A DNA stretch of 64,000 nt, taken from NCBI RefSeq assembly GCF_004345025.1, contig NZ_CP037745.1, positions 2,604,001 through 2,668,000 of the forward strand. The letters run 5' to 3'. The notes under the pieces are model-generated. The model saw only the letters and a list, made by a program, of their open reading frames with translations. It made no database searches and was not told where the DNA came from. Positions within the stretch are counted from its first letter, which is position 1; the number at the start of each line of letters is the position of its first letter. Of the stretch, positions 55,340 to 64,000 are shown one piece after another. The stretch is from Rheinheimera sp. D18. Lineage in GTDB: Bacteria; Pseudomonadota; Gammaproteobacteria; Enterobacterales; Alteromonadaceae. The position numbers and the translations under genes were made by a program.

Positions 55340-56809
55340 TTAGCTTACACGGTAATTAGGGGCTTCTTTGGTAATTTGCACATCGTGTACGTGCGACTCA
55401 CCCATACCTGCAGAAGTAACACGCACAAACTCTGGTTTAGTGCGCAATTCGTCAATCGTTGCGCAACCGGTTAACCCCATAGCGCTGCGCAGGCCACCCA
55501 TTTGCTGGTGAATAATGTTTTCCATTGGGCCTTTGTATGCGACGCGGCCCTCAATACCTTCTGGTACTAATTTTTCCGCGTTGTTACTACCTTGAAAATA
55601 ACGGTCTGACGAACCATTACGCTGTGCCATCGCGCCTAATGAACCCATACCACGGTATGACTTATAGTAACGGCCTTGATATAACTCAACATCACCTGGT
55701 GCTTCTTCCGTACCAGCAAACATTGAACCGACCATCACACAATTTGCGCCAGCTACTAAGGCTTTGGCCACGTCACCAGAAAAGCGAATGCCGCCATCAG
55801 CAATAATAGTTACATCGGTACCCACTACACCCATAGCCGCTTCAGAAATTGCGGTAATTTGTGGTACGCCACAACCGGTAACAATACGCGTAGTACAAAT
55901 AGAGCCTGGGCCAATGCCCACCTTTACGGCATTCGCGCCCGCTTCAGCTAAGGCTTTGGCACCGTCCGCAGTCGCAACGTTACCAGCGACAATTTGTAAA
56001 TCTGGATACTGAGCGCGAGTTTGTTTTACCCGGTCAATTACACCTTGTGAATGGCCATGCGACGTATCAATAAGCAAAATATCAACGCCCGCGTCAACTA
56101 ACGCCGCAATACGTTCGTCAGTACCAGGGCCAACACCCACGGCGGCGCCAACACGTAAACGACCTAGTTCATCTTTACAAGCATTAGGTTTACTAGCGGC
56201 TTTATAGTAATCGCGTACGGTAATTAAGCCTTTTAGCTTAAATTCGCTATCTACTACTAACACCTTTTCAATGCGGTGTTGGTGCATTTTTTTAAAGGCT
56301 TCTTCACGCGGCGCACTTTCAAGCACGGTAACTAAGCGCTCACGTGGCGTCATTAAACCGCTAACTATTTCGTTATTGTTCGCTTGAAAGCTCATATCAC
56401 GGCTGGTTAACATACCAACTAAATTGTTGCTGGCATCGACCACCGGAAAACCAGAAAAACCGCACTGCTGTGCTAACTCAAGCACATCACGAATGCTCAT
56501 ATCTGGCCTAACGGTTACGGGATCTGACACTACACCACTTTCGAATTTTTTTACCCGGCGCACGTTAGCGGCCTGGTCTTCAATAGTCATGTTTTTATGA
56601 ATAAAACCTAAACCGCCCTCTTGCGCTAAAGCAATAGCTAAACGCGCTTCAGTTACCGTGTCCATAGACGCAGAAACCATAGGAATATTCAGCGTGATGC
56701 TTTTAGTCAGTCGGGTACGTAGGTCGGCTGTATGAGGTAAAACATTTGAATGTGCCGGTACCAATAACACGTCGTCAAAGGTAAGAGCTTCTTGTTTGAT
56801 CCTGAGCAT
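55340..56809 (-). CDS. guaB: Inosine-5'-monophosphate dehydrogenase
   Basis: Oxidises IMP to XMP, the step before GuaA. ATG at 56809 gives 489 aa ([20 protein letters not shown]), the usual N-terminus. Two CBS domains lie at about 95-205, and the catalytic loop [20 protein letters not shown] contains the active Cys. The upstream in-frame Met at 56857 would add 16 residues with no family match. Confidence 0.97.
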   Translation of the reverse strand: MLRIKQEALTFDDVLLVPAHSNVLPHTADLRTRLTKSITLNIPMVSASMDTVTEARLAIALAQEGGLGFIHKNMTIEDQAANVRRVKKFESGVVSDPVTVRPDMSIRDVLELAQQCGFSGFPVVDASNNLVGMLTSRDMSFQANNNEIVSGLMTPRERLVTVLESAPREEAFKKMHQHRIEKVLVVDSEFKLKGLITVRDYYKAASKPNACKDELGRLRVGAAVGVGPGTDERIAALVDAGVDILLIDTSHGHSQGVIDRVKQTRAQYPDLQIVAGNVATADGAKALAEAGANAVKVGIGPGSICTTRIVTGCGVPQITAISEAAMGVVGTDVTIIADGGIRFSGDVAKALVAGANCVMVGSMFAGTEEAPGDVELYQGRYYKSYRGMGSLGAMAQRNGSSDRYFQGSNNAEKLVPEGIEGRVAYKGPMENIIHQQMGGLRSAMGLTGCATIDELRTKPEFVRVTSAGMGESHVHDVQITKEAPNYRVS

Positions 56810-56948
56810 TGCAACAATCTCGCTGTGGCTGAAAAGATAGGGAATGTTGCGGTACAATTTTAGCGGTTTTATCGTCGTATCACAAACGGTTTTTTGTTTT
56901 ATGTTATTCTAACGCCAGTTTACCTATTAGTGTTGATACGAGCGTTGC

Positions 56949-58286
56949 ATGCAAAACCCCGATATTTATACCGTTTCTCGCTTAAATAGCGAAGTGCGCT
57001 TAACTCTTGAGCTACAGTTTCAAACCCTGTGGTTGCAAGGTGAAATATCTAATTTTGTTGCTGCAGCTAGCGGCCATTGGTATTTTTCTTTAAAAGACAG
57101 CGCCGCACAAGTTAAATGCGCGATGTTTAAACAGGCTAACCGCAATAGCAGCTTTCGGCCGCAAAATGGCCAACAGGTATTAATTCGCGCCCGCATTAGT
57201 GTGTACGAGCCGCGTGGTGAATATCAGTTACTGGCTGAATTTATTGAAAGCGCCGGTGCCGGTTTACTAAAACAGCAGTTCGAGCAACTAAAAGCTAAGC
57301 TGCTTAGCGAAGGTTTGTTCGATCTGTCTGGCAAAAAAGCGCTTCCCGCCCACGTGCAGCGCGTGGGTGTTATTACCTCGCCGACGGGTGCCGCCATACG
57401 CGATATTGTTACGGTATTGCAGCGCCGCGCGCCGGGCATCGAAGTTATTATTTATCCATCTCAAGTACAAGGCGAAACCGCTGCAGCGCAGCTTAGGCAG
57501 ATGCTAAGCACCGCCATACGGCGCAATGAAGTCGATGTACTTATTATTGGCCGCGGTGGTGGCTCGCTAGAAGACTTATGGTGCTTTAATGATGAAACGC
57601 TGTGCCGGGCTATCGCCGACTGCGCTATGCCAATAGTAAGCGCCGTAGGCCATGAAATAGATTTTGCCCTAACCGATTTTGTTGCCGACATGCGCGCAGC
57701 TACACCATCGGCAGCGGCGGAGTTAGTATCGCCAGATCAAAGCCATTTGTTAGAACGCGTACAGCGCTTACGTAATGCGCTTATTCAAGCCCAGCGCGCG
57801 CGTATGCAGCAGCTAACCCCCAAGTTAGTGAATTTAAGCGAGCGCTTATTAGCGCTGCATCCAAAACGCAGGCTACAACAACAACAGCAACGCTTAGATG
57901 AATTACAGCTACGGCTAACCAGCAATGTAAAACGCGTGCTGCAAAGCCAGTTACAACAACAGCAGTATCTTGATAAAAGCCTACGCCAACTATCACCATT
58001 AAAAGCCATAACAGCACAACAACAAAGCATTGCCGATTTAGCTCGGCGGCTCACTAGCGCGCAACAGTTACAACTAAAACAGCATAAACAGCAACTAGCC
58101 CAGCTAAGCCTACAACTAAATACCGTAAGTCCGCTAGCTACACTCGCGCGTGGTTACAGCATCACGTTTGACAACACCAAACAGGTACTTACCTCAACCG
58201 ACAGCTTAACAATAGGCGACAGCGTGTCGGTGCGGCTGGCCAAGGGTGAATTTGCCGCTAAAGTAACCAAGCTTACAACGGGTTAA
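56949..58286 (+). CDS. xseA: Exodeoxyribonuclease VII large subunit
   Basis: A 445-aa subunit with N-terminal OB-fold (TLELQFQTLWLQGEISNF), catalytic domain motifs GVITSPTGAAIRDI, RGGGSLEDLWCFND and GHEIDFALTDFVAD, and a long coiled-coil C-terminal half very rich in Gln and Leu. It works with XseB on single-stranded DNA. It is divergent from guaB, the normal arrangement. Confidence 0.96.
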   Translation: MQNPDIYTVSRLNSEVRLTLELQFQTLWLQGEISNFVAAASGHWYFSLKDSAAQVKCAMFKQANRNSSFRPQNGQQVLIRARISVYEPRGEYQLLAEFIESAGAGLLKQQFEQLKAKLLSEGLFDLSGKKALPAHVQRVGVITSPTGAAIRDIVTVLQRRAPGIEVIIYPSQVQGETAAAQLRQMLSTAIRRNEVDVLIIGRGGGSLEDLWCFNDETLCRAIADCAMPIVSAVGHEIDFALTDFVADMRAATPSAAAELVSPDQSHLLERVQRLRNALIQAQRARMQQLTPKLVNLSERLLALHPKRRLQQQQQRLDELQLRLTSNVKRVLQSQLQQQQYLDKSLRQLSPLKAITAQQQSIADLARRLTSAQQLQLKQHKQQLAQLSLQLNTVSPLATLARGYSITFDNTKQVLTSTDSLTIGDSVSVRLAKGEFAAKVTKLTTG

Positions 58287-58299
58287 AATCTGAGGGCCT

Positions 58300-58863
58300 A
58301 TGTCACACAATACCATTGCTATTAACCAGCAGCGACAACCGCTGAATCATTTAAAATCAGTGTGGTTATTTGGTTATGGCTCATTAATATATAAAGCTGA
58401 CTTTGCTTACCTTAACCGCAGGCCGGCCTGCATTTACGGCTGGCAACGCCGGTTTTGGCAAGGCTCACATGATCATCGCGGCACACCTGAAGCCCCTGGG
58501 CGAGTATTAACGCTGGTTGAAACTGCTACTGCTCGCTGCGCTGGTATGGCTTATGAAGTTACGCCAGATACCTTTGAGTATTTAGACCACCGTGAGAAAA
58601 ACGGCTACCTGCGCGTGTTTACTACCTTACACTGGCTTGATACACCGGGCCAAACCGAAGGCGTGTTGTACTTAGCTAGCGCAGATAATGCCGCTTATTT
58701 GGGGCCAGAATCAGACACCGCCATAGCTGCACATATTGCCCGCAGCCAAGGCCCAAGTGGCGAAAACAGTGAGTATTTACTGAAACTAGCCGCAGCACTG
58801 CGAGAAATGAACGAGCACGACGAGCATGTGTTTGCGATTGAACAAGCGCTGTTAAAATTGTAG
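58300..58863 (+). CDS. ChaC-like gamma-glutamylcyclotransferase
   Basis: A 187-aa protein with the substrate-binding motif FGYGSLIYK at the N-terminus and RREKNGY-like (here DHREKNGYLR) containing the catalytic Glu, as in ChaC proteins that break down glutathione to 5-oxoproline and Cys-Gly. It starts 14 bp after xseA. Confidence 0.85.
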   Translation: MSHNTIAINQQRQPLNHLKSVWLFGYGSLIYKADFAYLNRRPACIYGWQRRFWQGSHDHRGTPEAPGRVLTLVETATARCAGMAYEVTPDTFEYLDHREKNGYLRVFTTLHWLDTPGQTEGVLYLASADNAAYLGPESDTAIAAHIARSQGPSGENSEYLLKLAAALREMNEHDEHVFAIEQALLKL

Positions 58864-58894
58864 GGAACGAACTATAGAACTATATAGAACTATA

Positions 58895-58960
58895 GGGGGT
58901 CAGATCCAATTGTTAATTTTGGATCTGACCCTCTAAATGTGGATCGGACCCTCTAAATGT
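58895..58960. repeat. REP-like palindrome and 20-bp tandem repeat
   Basis: GGGTCAGATCCAA/TTGGATCTGACCC (58897-58909 and 58919-58931) forms a 13-bp stem. Two tandem 20-bp copies (58921-58940 and 58941-58960, one mismatch) share GGATCKGACCCTCTAAATGT. Repeats of this GGGTCAGATCC type are often seen with RAYT transposases, but none is in the window. Confidence 0.7.
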
Positions 58961-59349
58961 TCTGCAGCACCAATTAACACTACCCAACCTGCTGGCGAAA
59001 GCACTAATGTTCCTATACCAGCACTAGTAACAAACCCAGAGTATTGCACAACACCTTCACGCCAAGAGTTTTGTGCGTGGTAGACCTTTTCTGTACGCAT
59101 GGCAAAATCTAACACTAATACGCCACGACCCACCATGTTAGTACCACTAACAAAACGCTGCACTGTTGCCACTTGTTGGCTATTGGCAAAGCGCAATGTT
59201 TGACCGGTACGTTGGTTATTACGGCCACTGCGGGCGACATTAACACCTCGCTCGGCTGATAATAACGCAGAGCGATTAGCACTCGTTCCAAGGTTAGCGC
59301 GATAACGGTGCAACTGCTGCTGAAAACGTTGTTCCATTACCGCATGCAT
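58933..59349 (-). pseudogene. Remnant of an unknown gene ending in the REP repeat
   Basis: A 138-codon frame (MHAVMEQRFQQQLHRYRANL ... AGWVVLIGAAEHLEGPIHI). Its last five codons and stop lie in the REP-like repeat. The frame stays open about 20 codons upstream of the first Met with coding-like character (NHNGIIAAKEGHARQ) up to a TAG, so the 5' end also seems lost. A hydrophobic C-terminal segment is present. I do not recognise a family. Confidence 0.5.
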
Positions 59350-59471
59350 TTGTCTGGCATGGCCTTCTTTAGCGGCAATAATGCCGTTGTGATTGGTTAA
59401 TGCTAATAGCTAAGCTAATTTAGCGAGAAAGGGATCATTGAATACAATATTTAAATAATGTAACGACTAAT

Positions 59472-59499
59472 AAAAAAGGCCAACATATATGTCAGCCTT
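59472..59499 (-). terminator. Terminator of the decarboxylase gene
   Basis: On the reverse strand AAGGC...ACATATATGT...GCCTT is followed by a T-run (TTTTTT). It lies 35 bp after the stop. Confidence 0.75.
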
Positions 59500-59534
59500 C
59501 CTAAACAGCGAATTTATTCTTAAACAGCTTAGCG

Positions 59535-61793
59535 TTAAGCTTCTTTGACTACGTCAATAAAGTACTTCAGCTCGCCATCAACAACTTCACGCACTAAACC
59601 GTGCACATCGGTTTCGAAGCCGGGAAAGGCACCATTAAAAGCGCGGGTAAATTGCAGGTAGCTAATAATAATTTTATTAAAGCGCTCGCCTGGCACCATT
59701 AACGGAATACCTGGTGGGTAAGGCGTAACTAGCATAGCGGTAACTCGGCCTTCGATATCATCAATAGCCACCCGCTCTATATCGCGATGGGCCATTTTTG
59801 CCCAGGCATCTGCTGGTGTCATGGCGGTTTCAATATGCGACAGATACATTTCTGTGGTGACTTTAGCCACATTATACTGGCGATATATATTATGAATTTG
59901 CTGACATAGGTCGCGCAGGCCTACTTTTTCATAGCGTGGATGCTTTTTGGCAAATTCAGGCATAATGCGCCACATCGGCAGATTTTGATCGTAGTCATCT
60001 TTAAACTGCTGTAACTCGGTTACCATTGAGTTCCAGCGACCTTTGGTAATACCAATGGTAAACATGATAAAGAATGAGTACAAACCGGTTTTTTCAATAA
60101 TAATACCGTGCTCGGCTAAGTACTTACTGACAATTGCCGCGGGTATACCTTGCTCATCAAACTGGCCGTGCAGGTTTAAACCTGGAGTAATAATGGTCGC
60201 TTTTATTGGGTCAAGAATATTAAACCCTGATTCTATTGCACCAAAACCATGCCAGCTATCTTTTGCGTGCAGCGTCCAGTTATCGCGAGTGCCTAAGCCT
60301 TCTTCTGGCAGCTCATCTGGGCCCCATACTTTAAACCACCATTCGTCATCACCAAATTCAGCGTCAACTTTGCGCATGGCGCGGCGAAAATCTATCGCTT
60401 CAAATAATGACTCTTCTACCAAAGCGGTGCCGCCAGGTGCTTCCATCATGGCAGCGGCAACGTCACAACTAGCAATAATAGCGTACTGAGGGCTGGTAGA
60501 GCTGTGCATTAAATAAGATTCATTAAACCGATGGGTATCTAAACTGCGATTTTCGGCGTTTTGCACTAAAATTTGCGATGCTTGCGATAACCCAGCTAAC
60601 AACTTATGCGTTGACTGAGTAGCAAACACTAAGGTGTCTTTCGAGCGCGGCCGGTCTTTACCTATAGCATGCATATTTTCATAAAAACTATGGAAACTGG
60701 CATGCGGCAACCAAGCCTCATCAAAGTGTAAGGTATCTATTGTTGAACCTAACTCTTGTTTGATTTCTTCTACGTTATACAAGATACCGTCGTAGGTGCT
60801 TTGCGTAATAGTTAAAATGCGTGGCTTTTTGTTTTTTGCATTACGGGCAAATGGGTTGGCTTCAATTTTTTTCGCGATGGCTTCAGCGGAAAACTCACTT
60901 TTCGGGATCGGACCAATAATGCCGTAATGGTTACGTGTTGGCATTAAAAATACGGGAATGGCGCCAGTCATAATAATGGAGTGCAAAATAGACTTGTGGC
61001 AATTGCGGTCGACGACCACGATATCACCTGGTGCCACCACGGAGTGCCAGACCATTTTATTCGAAGTCGAAGTGCCGTTGGTAACAAAAAACAAATGGTC
61101 ACTACCGAAAATACGCGCAGCATTTTGCTCGCTTTGCGCCACTGGGCCGGTGTGATCAAGCAGCTGGCCTAATTCGTCTACCGCGTTACACACATCGGCG
61201 CGCAGCATATTTTCGCCAAAAAATTGGTGAAACATTTGCCCTACTGGGCTTTTTAAGAACGCGACACCACCAGAGTGACCTGGACAATGCCATGAGTATG
61301 AGCCGTCTGAGGCGTAATCCATTAGTGCATTGAAAAACGGTGGCGCTAAGGCATCAAGGTATTTTTTTGCTTCGCGGATAATATGTTTGGCCACAAATTC
61401 TGGGGTGTCTTCAAACATATGAATAAAACCATGTAGTTCACGTAGTACGTCGTTAGGTACATGGCGTGTGGTACGGGTTTCACCATAAAGAAAAATAGGA
61501 ATATCGGCATTACGCTTGCGTACTTCTTTAATAAAAGTTCGTAGTTCACGTAATGCTTTGGCCACTTCTTCTGCACTACCGGTGCCAAACTCTTCATCGT
61601 CGATAGATAAAATAAAACATGACGCTCGGCTGGCTTGCTGGGCAAATGCGCTTAAGTCGACATAACTGGTGTAGCCAACCACTTCAAAACCATGACTGCT
61701 GATAGCTTGCGCTAGATCACGGATACCAGAGCCAGAGATATTCTCTGAGCGAAAATCTTCATCTATAACAATTACCGGGAAGCGAAATTTCAT
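59535..61793 (-). CDS. Orn/Lys/Arg-type PLP decarboxylase
   Basis: A 752-aa fold-III aspartate-aminotransferase-like decarboxylase of basic amino acids, which makes a polyamine or diamine. It has an N-terminal receiver-like wing domain (1-125), the PLP domain with FATQSTHKLLAGLSQAS (PLP-Lys), LHFDEAWLPHASFH, and a C-terminal domain. Length and architecture match the inducible LdcI/AdiA/SpeF group. The substrate (arginine or lysine most likely) cannot be settled here. Confidence 0.88.
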   Translation of the reverse strand: MKFRFPVIVIDEDFRSENISGSGIRDLAQAISSHGFEVVGYTSYVDLSAFAQQASRASCFILSIDDEEFGTGSAEEVAKALRELRTFIKEVRKRNADIPIFLYGETRTTRHVPNDVLRELHGFIHMFEDTPEFVAKHIIREAKKYLDALAPPFFNALMDYASDGSYSWHCPGHSGGVAFLKSPVGQMFHQFFGENMLRADVCNAVDELGQLLDHTGPVAQSEQNAARIFGSDHLFFVTNGTSTSNKMVWHSVVAPGDIVVVDRNCHKSILHSIIMTGAIPVFLMPTRNHYGIIGPIPKSEFSAEAIAKKIEANPFARNAKNKKPRILTITQSTYDGILYNVEEIKQELGSTIDTLHFDEAWLPHASFHSFYENMHAIGKDRPRSKDTLVFATQSTHKLLAGLSQASQILVQNAENRSLDTHRFNESYLMHSSTSPQYAIIASCDVAAAMMEAPGGTALVEESLFEAIDFRRAMRKVDAEFGDDEWWFKVWGPDELPEEGLGTRDNWTLHAKDSWHGFGAIESGFNILDPIKATIITPGLNLHGQFDEQGIPAAIVSKYLAEHGIIIEKTGLYSFFIMFTIGITKGRWNSMVTELQQFKDDYDQNLPMWRIMPEFAKKHPRYEKVGLRDLCQQIHNIYRQYNVAKVTTEMYLSHIETAMTPADAWAKMAHRDIERVAIDDIEGRVTAMLVTPYPPGIPLMVPGERFNKIIISYLQFTRAFNGAFPGFETDVHGLVREVVDGELKYFIDVVKEA

Positions 61794-61804
61794 TGCAGCT
61801 GTCC

Positions 61805-63283
61805 TTATTGGTCCAGTTTTTTACGTGCTTTCATTAAACGTTCACGCTTATATTTTTGCAGTGGCGTTTCGGTATTCTTTTTCGTTGGCGCAAATGGGTT
61901 TTCACCTTCACGGAACTCAACACGTATTGGCGTGCCCATCATTTTCAGGGTTTTACGGTAGTAGTTCATTAGGTAACGCTTATACGAGTCAGGTAAGTCT
62001 TTCACTTGGTTGCCGTGAATAACAATAAGCGGTGGGTTATAACCACCAGCGTGGGCATATTTTAATTTCACCCGACGACCATGCACCAAAGGTGGCTCGT
62101 GATCTTCTTGCGCCATTTTCATGATGCGAGTTAATAACGCGGTACTGTGGCGTTTAGTTGCCGAATCAAAGGCTTCTTCTACCGACTCGAACAAGTTACC
62201 TACGCCAGAACCGTGCAGTGCAGAGATAAAATGCAAACGGGAAAAATCAAGAAAGCCTAAACGACGGTCTAGCTCGCGTTTAACTTCATCTTTTATGCTA
62301 TCGTTTAAGCCATCCCATTTATTCACAGCGATAACTAATGAGCGGCCAGCGTTTAACACAAAACCCAAAATGCTTAAGTCTTGATCAGAAATACCTAAAC
62401 GCGCATCTAATACCAAAATAACGACGTTGGCGTCTTCAATAGCCTGCAAGGTTTTAATAACGGAGAACTTTTCTACTACGTCATCAATTTTGCCGCGACG
62501 ACGCACGCCAGCGGTATCAATTAAAGTGTAGTCGCGCTCGTTACGCTGCATAGGAATATAAATTGAGTCTCGCGTGGTGCCCGGCATATCAAATACCACT
62601 ACCCGCTCTTCGCCTAAAATGCGGTTGGTTAACGTAGATTTACCCACGTTCGGCCGGCCAACGATGGCTAACTTAATGTGCTCGTTACGTAAGCGCGTAG
62701 CTTCGGCTTCTGCCTCTTCATCGGTTAACGTTTCAAGCGCTGGGCCTTCTTCTAACTCGGCATCACCAGCTAACGCTTGCTGTTGTTCGGCACTTAATAA
62801 CGGTATTAGCGCATGGTTTAATAATGCAGATACACCTCGACCATGTGCAGCCGCAATAGCATAAACTTCACCTAAGCCTAAACCATAAAAGTCAGCAATG
62901 GCGGTGTCGGCGTCTAAGCCGTCAGTTTTGTTAGCGACCACAAATACTTTCTTTTGTACTTTACGAATATGCGCAGCTATGGCTTCATCACCTACGGTGG
63001 CGCCGACTCGGGCGTCAACCATAAATAGCACCACATCGGCTTCGTCAATCGCCTTTAGCGACTGCTCAGCCATTTCTACTTCTATGCCCTGCTCGTTGCC
63101 ATCGATACCGCCGGTATCTACCACAATAAACTCTAGCCCCTCAACATTGGCAGAGCCATATTTGCGATCTCGGGTTAAACCAGGGAAGTCCGCAACCAGC
63201 GCGTCGCGGGTGCGGGTTAAACGGTTGAACAACGTCGATTTACCGACATTAGCTCGGCCTACTAAGGCAACGACAGGCAACAT
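61805..63283 (-). CDS. der: Ribosome assembly GTPase Der (EngA)
   Basis: Two tandem GTPase domains ([12 protein letters not shown] at about 8-19 and [12 protein letters not shown] at about 213-224), each with DxxG and NKxD motifs, then a KH-like C-terminal domain. The 492 aa are typical of the gammaproteobacterial 50S assembly factor. It follows bamB on the same strand, the normal order. Confidence 0.97.
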   Translation of the reverse strand: MLPVVALVGRANVGKSTLFNRLTRTRDALVADFPGLTRDRKYGSANVEGLEFIVVDTGGIDGNEQGIEVEMAEQSLKAIDEADVVLFMVDARVGATVGDEAIAAHIRKVQKKVFVVANKTDGLDADTAIADFYGLGLGEVYAIAAAHGRGVSALLNHALIPLLSAEQQQALAGDAELEEGPALETLTDEEAEAEATRLRNEHIKLAIVGRPNVGKSTLTNRILGEERVVVFDMPGTTRDSIYIPMQRNERDYTLIDTAGVRRRGKIDDVVEKFSVIKTLQAIEDANVVILVLDARLGISDQDLSILGFVLNAGRSLVIAVNKWDGLNDSIKDEVKRELDRRLGFLDFSRLHFISALHGSGVGNLFESVEEAFDSATKRHSTALLTRIMKMAQEDHEPPLVHGRRVKLKYAHAGGYNPPLIVIHGNQVKDLPDSYKRYLMNYYRKTLKMMGTPIRVEFREGENPFAPTKKNTETPLQKYKRERLMKARKKLDQ

Positions 63284-63307
63284 TATGTGAACCTCAAAAA
63301 TGACAAA

Positions 63308-63332
63308 ACAGGCCTAGTTTAGGCCTGTCTAA
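63308..63332 (-). terminator. Hairpin terminator between bamB and der
   Basis: ACAGGCCTA/TAGGCCTGT with loop GTT. On the reverse strand it is followed by TTTTGTC, so it may reduce transcription from bamB into der. Confidence 0.65.
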
Positions 63333-63355
63333 AAACTTTAACCGCTAAGCTCGGT

Positions 63356-64000
63356 TTAAGGTGTTTGTAATAAGACTAGCTCACCGTTACGGCTTTGCAC
63401 TAACAGATAAGTACCGTTAGTTACCGCTTCGGTATAAAACCCCGAGCTATCCATGCTTTGGCGGGCGACAAAATCGCCAGTTTCACGATTTAACCAATGT
63501 AAATTGCCTTTGCTATCGCCAATTACTAAGTAATCTTTATATACAGTAGCGCCGGTTACATTATGCTTATTCAAGCCAAACTGGGCCCACTGTTCAGTGC
63601 CGCTACGGCTATCTATTGCGTAAATTCGGCCAACGGAATCAACCAGGTAGATAGTGTCACCTGACATGGCCATATTCCGGAAACTTGAATAGTCGCGTTT
63701 CCACAGTTGACGGCCAGTGCGCAATTCAAGGGCAACTAAAGAACCGTTATAAGCAGTGCTAAATACCGTACCGCCGCGCACTAAAGGTTTGGCATCAACG
63801 TCAGCTAATCGCGATAAATCGGTAGTACCCGATGGCACGCCAACCGCTTCTTCCCATGCCTGATAACCACGCTCAGAAATTAATACACCAACTTGCCCGC
63901 TACCAGAGCCGTATATTATACCACCGGCTTCAACTACTGGCTCACTAATACCGCGCAACGTTAACGACGGCTGCTCGTTCTCGAACTGCCAACGTTGCTC
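63356..64000 (-). CDS. bamB: Outer-membrane assembly lipoprotein BamB, C-terminal part (cut by window edge)
   Basis: Beta-propeller subunit of the BAM complex that helps insert outer-membrane barrels. The frame is open to the window end and reads EQRWQFENEQPSLTLRGISE in front of the first Met at 63958, so the Met is internal. PQQ-like repeats are seen: AYNGSLVALELRTGRQLWKR, YLVDSVGRIYAIDSRSGTE, GDSKGNLHWLNRETGD and the terminal SRNGELVLLQTP. The N-terminal lipoprotein signal is outside the window. Confidence 0.94.
   Translation of the reverse strand, partial: EQRWQFENEQPSLTLRGISEPVVEAGGIIYGSGSGQVGVLISERGYQAWEEAVGVPSGTTDLSRLADVDAKPLVRGGTVFSTAYNGSLVALELRTGRQLWKRDYSSFRNMAMSGDTIYLVDSVGRIYAIDSRSGTEQWAQFGLNKHNVTGATVYKDYLVIGDSKGNLHWLNRETGDFVARQSMDSSGFYTEAVTNGTYLLVQSRNGELVLLQTP

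Overview
The host backbone (1-25189 and 53716-64000) is about 45% GC and looks like a gammaproteobacterium of the Alteromonadales/Rheinheimera-Alishewanella type. This is inferred from gene content and protein character (guaA-guaB-xseA block, der-bamB pair, orn/rsgA/psd cluster, groES-groEL followed by dsbD-aroQ-accBC-prmA, many two-component proteins); no database search was possible. These genes are ordinary housekeeping: mutL-amiB-tsaE, queG, a CoA-transferase, tRNA-Gly(GCC), orn, rsgA, psd, groES/groEL under a sigma-32-like promoter, dsbD, aroQ, accB-accC, prmA and lepB. At 19.4-24.95 kb lies a phosphorelay cluster: a hybrid kinase, a single-domain receiver, a CHASE3 kinase, a 70-aa stand-alone H-box protein and a sigma-54 activator.

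From 25190 to 53715 a GC-rich genomic island is inserted in the 3' end of guaA. A tyrosine integrase sits beside guaA, and the 10-bp core ATTCCCACTC is repeated at both ends. The island supplies guaA with a new stop codon and a new terminator; the native terminator is stranded at the far end. The target, sul2 and the ISCR2 elements resemble the guaA island GIsul2 as I recall it from the literature; this needs a database check.

The island has two parts. The right part (41538-53715) is a complete small integrative element: a third att-like end, a 74-aa ORF, a serine resolvase, the arsenic operon arsR-arsH-arsC-acr3, a leftward trbJ-trbK-trbL block with small unknown genes and a ribbon-helix-helix protein, an oriT closely resembling that of IncP plasmid RP4/RK2, an IncQ-like origin with three 22-bp iterons, repC, repA, an AlpA-like excisionase and the integrase. 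It has no relaxase, no primase and no full mating apparatus. It therefore looks like a mobilizable element that uses IncP plasmids for transfer, may replicate after excision, and may carry an exclusion function.

The left part (25190-41537) is the resistance region: one more island end, then sul2, strA (aph(3'')-Ib), strB (aph(6)-Id), a truncated ISCR2 and a tandem array of about 4.28-kb units. Each unit holds a lysR fragment, floR with a nine-codon leader peptide and hairpin, a relaxase tail and ISCR2. There are three floR units, bounded by one truncated and three full-length ISCR2 copies. The second and third units carry scattered single-base indels, mostly in homopolymers, which look more like assembly error than biology.

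The right chromosomal flank holds guaA, guaB, xseA, a ChaC-like gene, a REP-like repeat beside a gene remnant, a large Orn/Lys/Arg-type decarboxylase, der and the 3' part of bamB.
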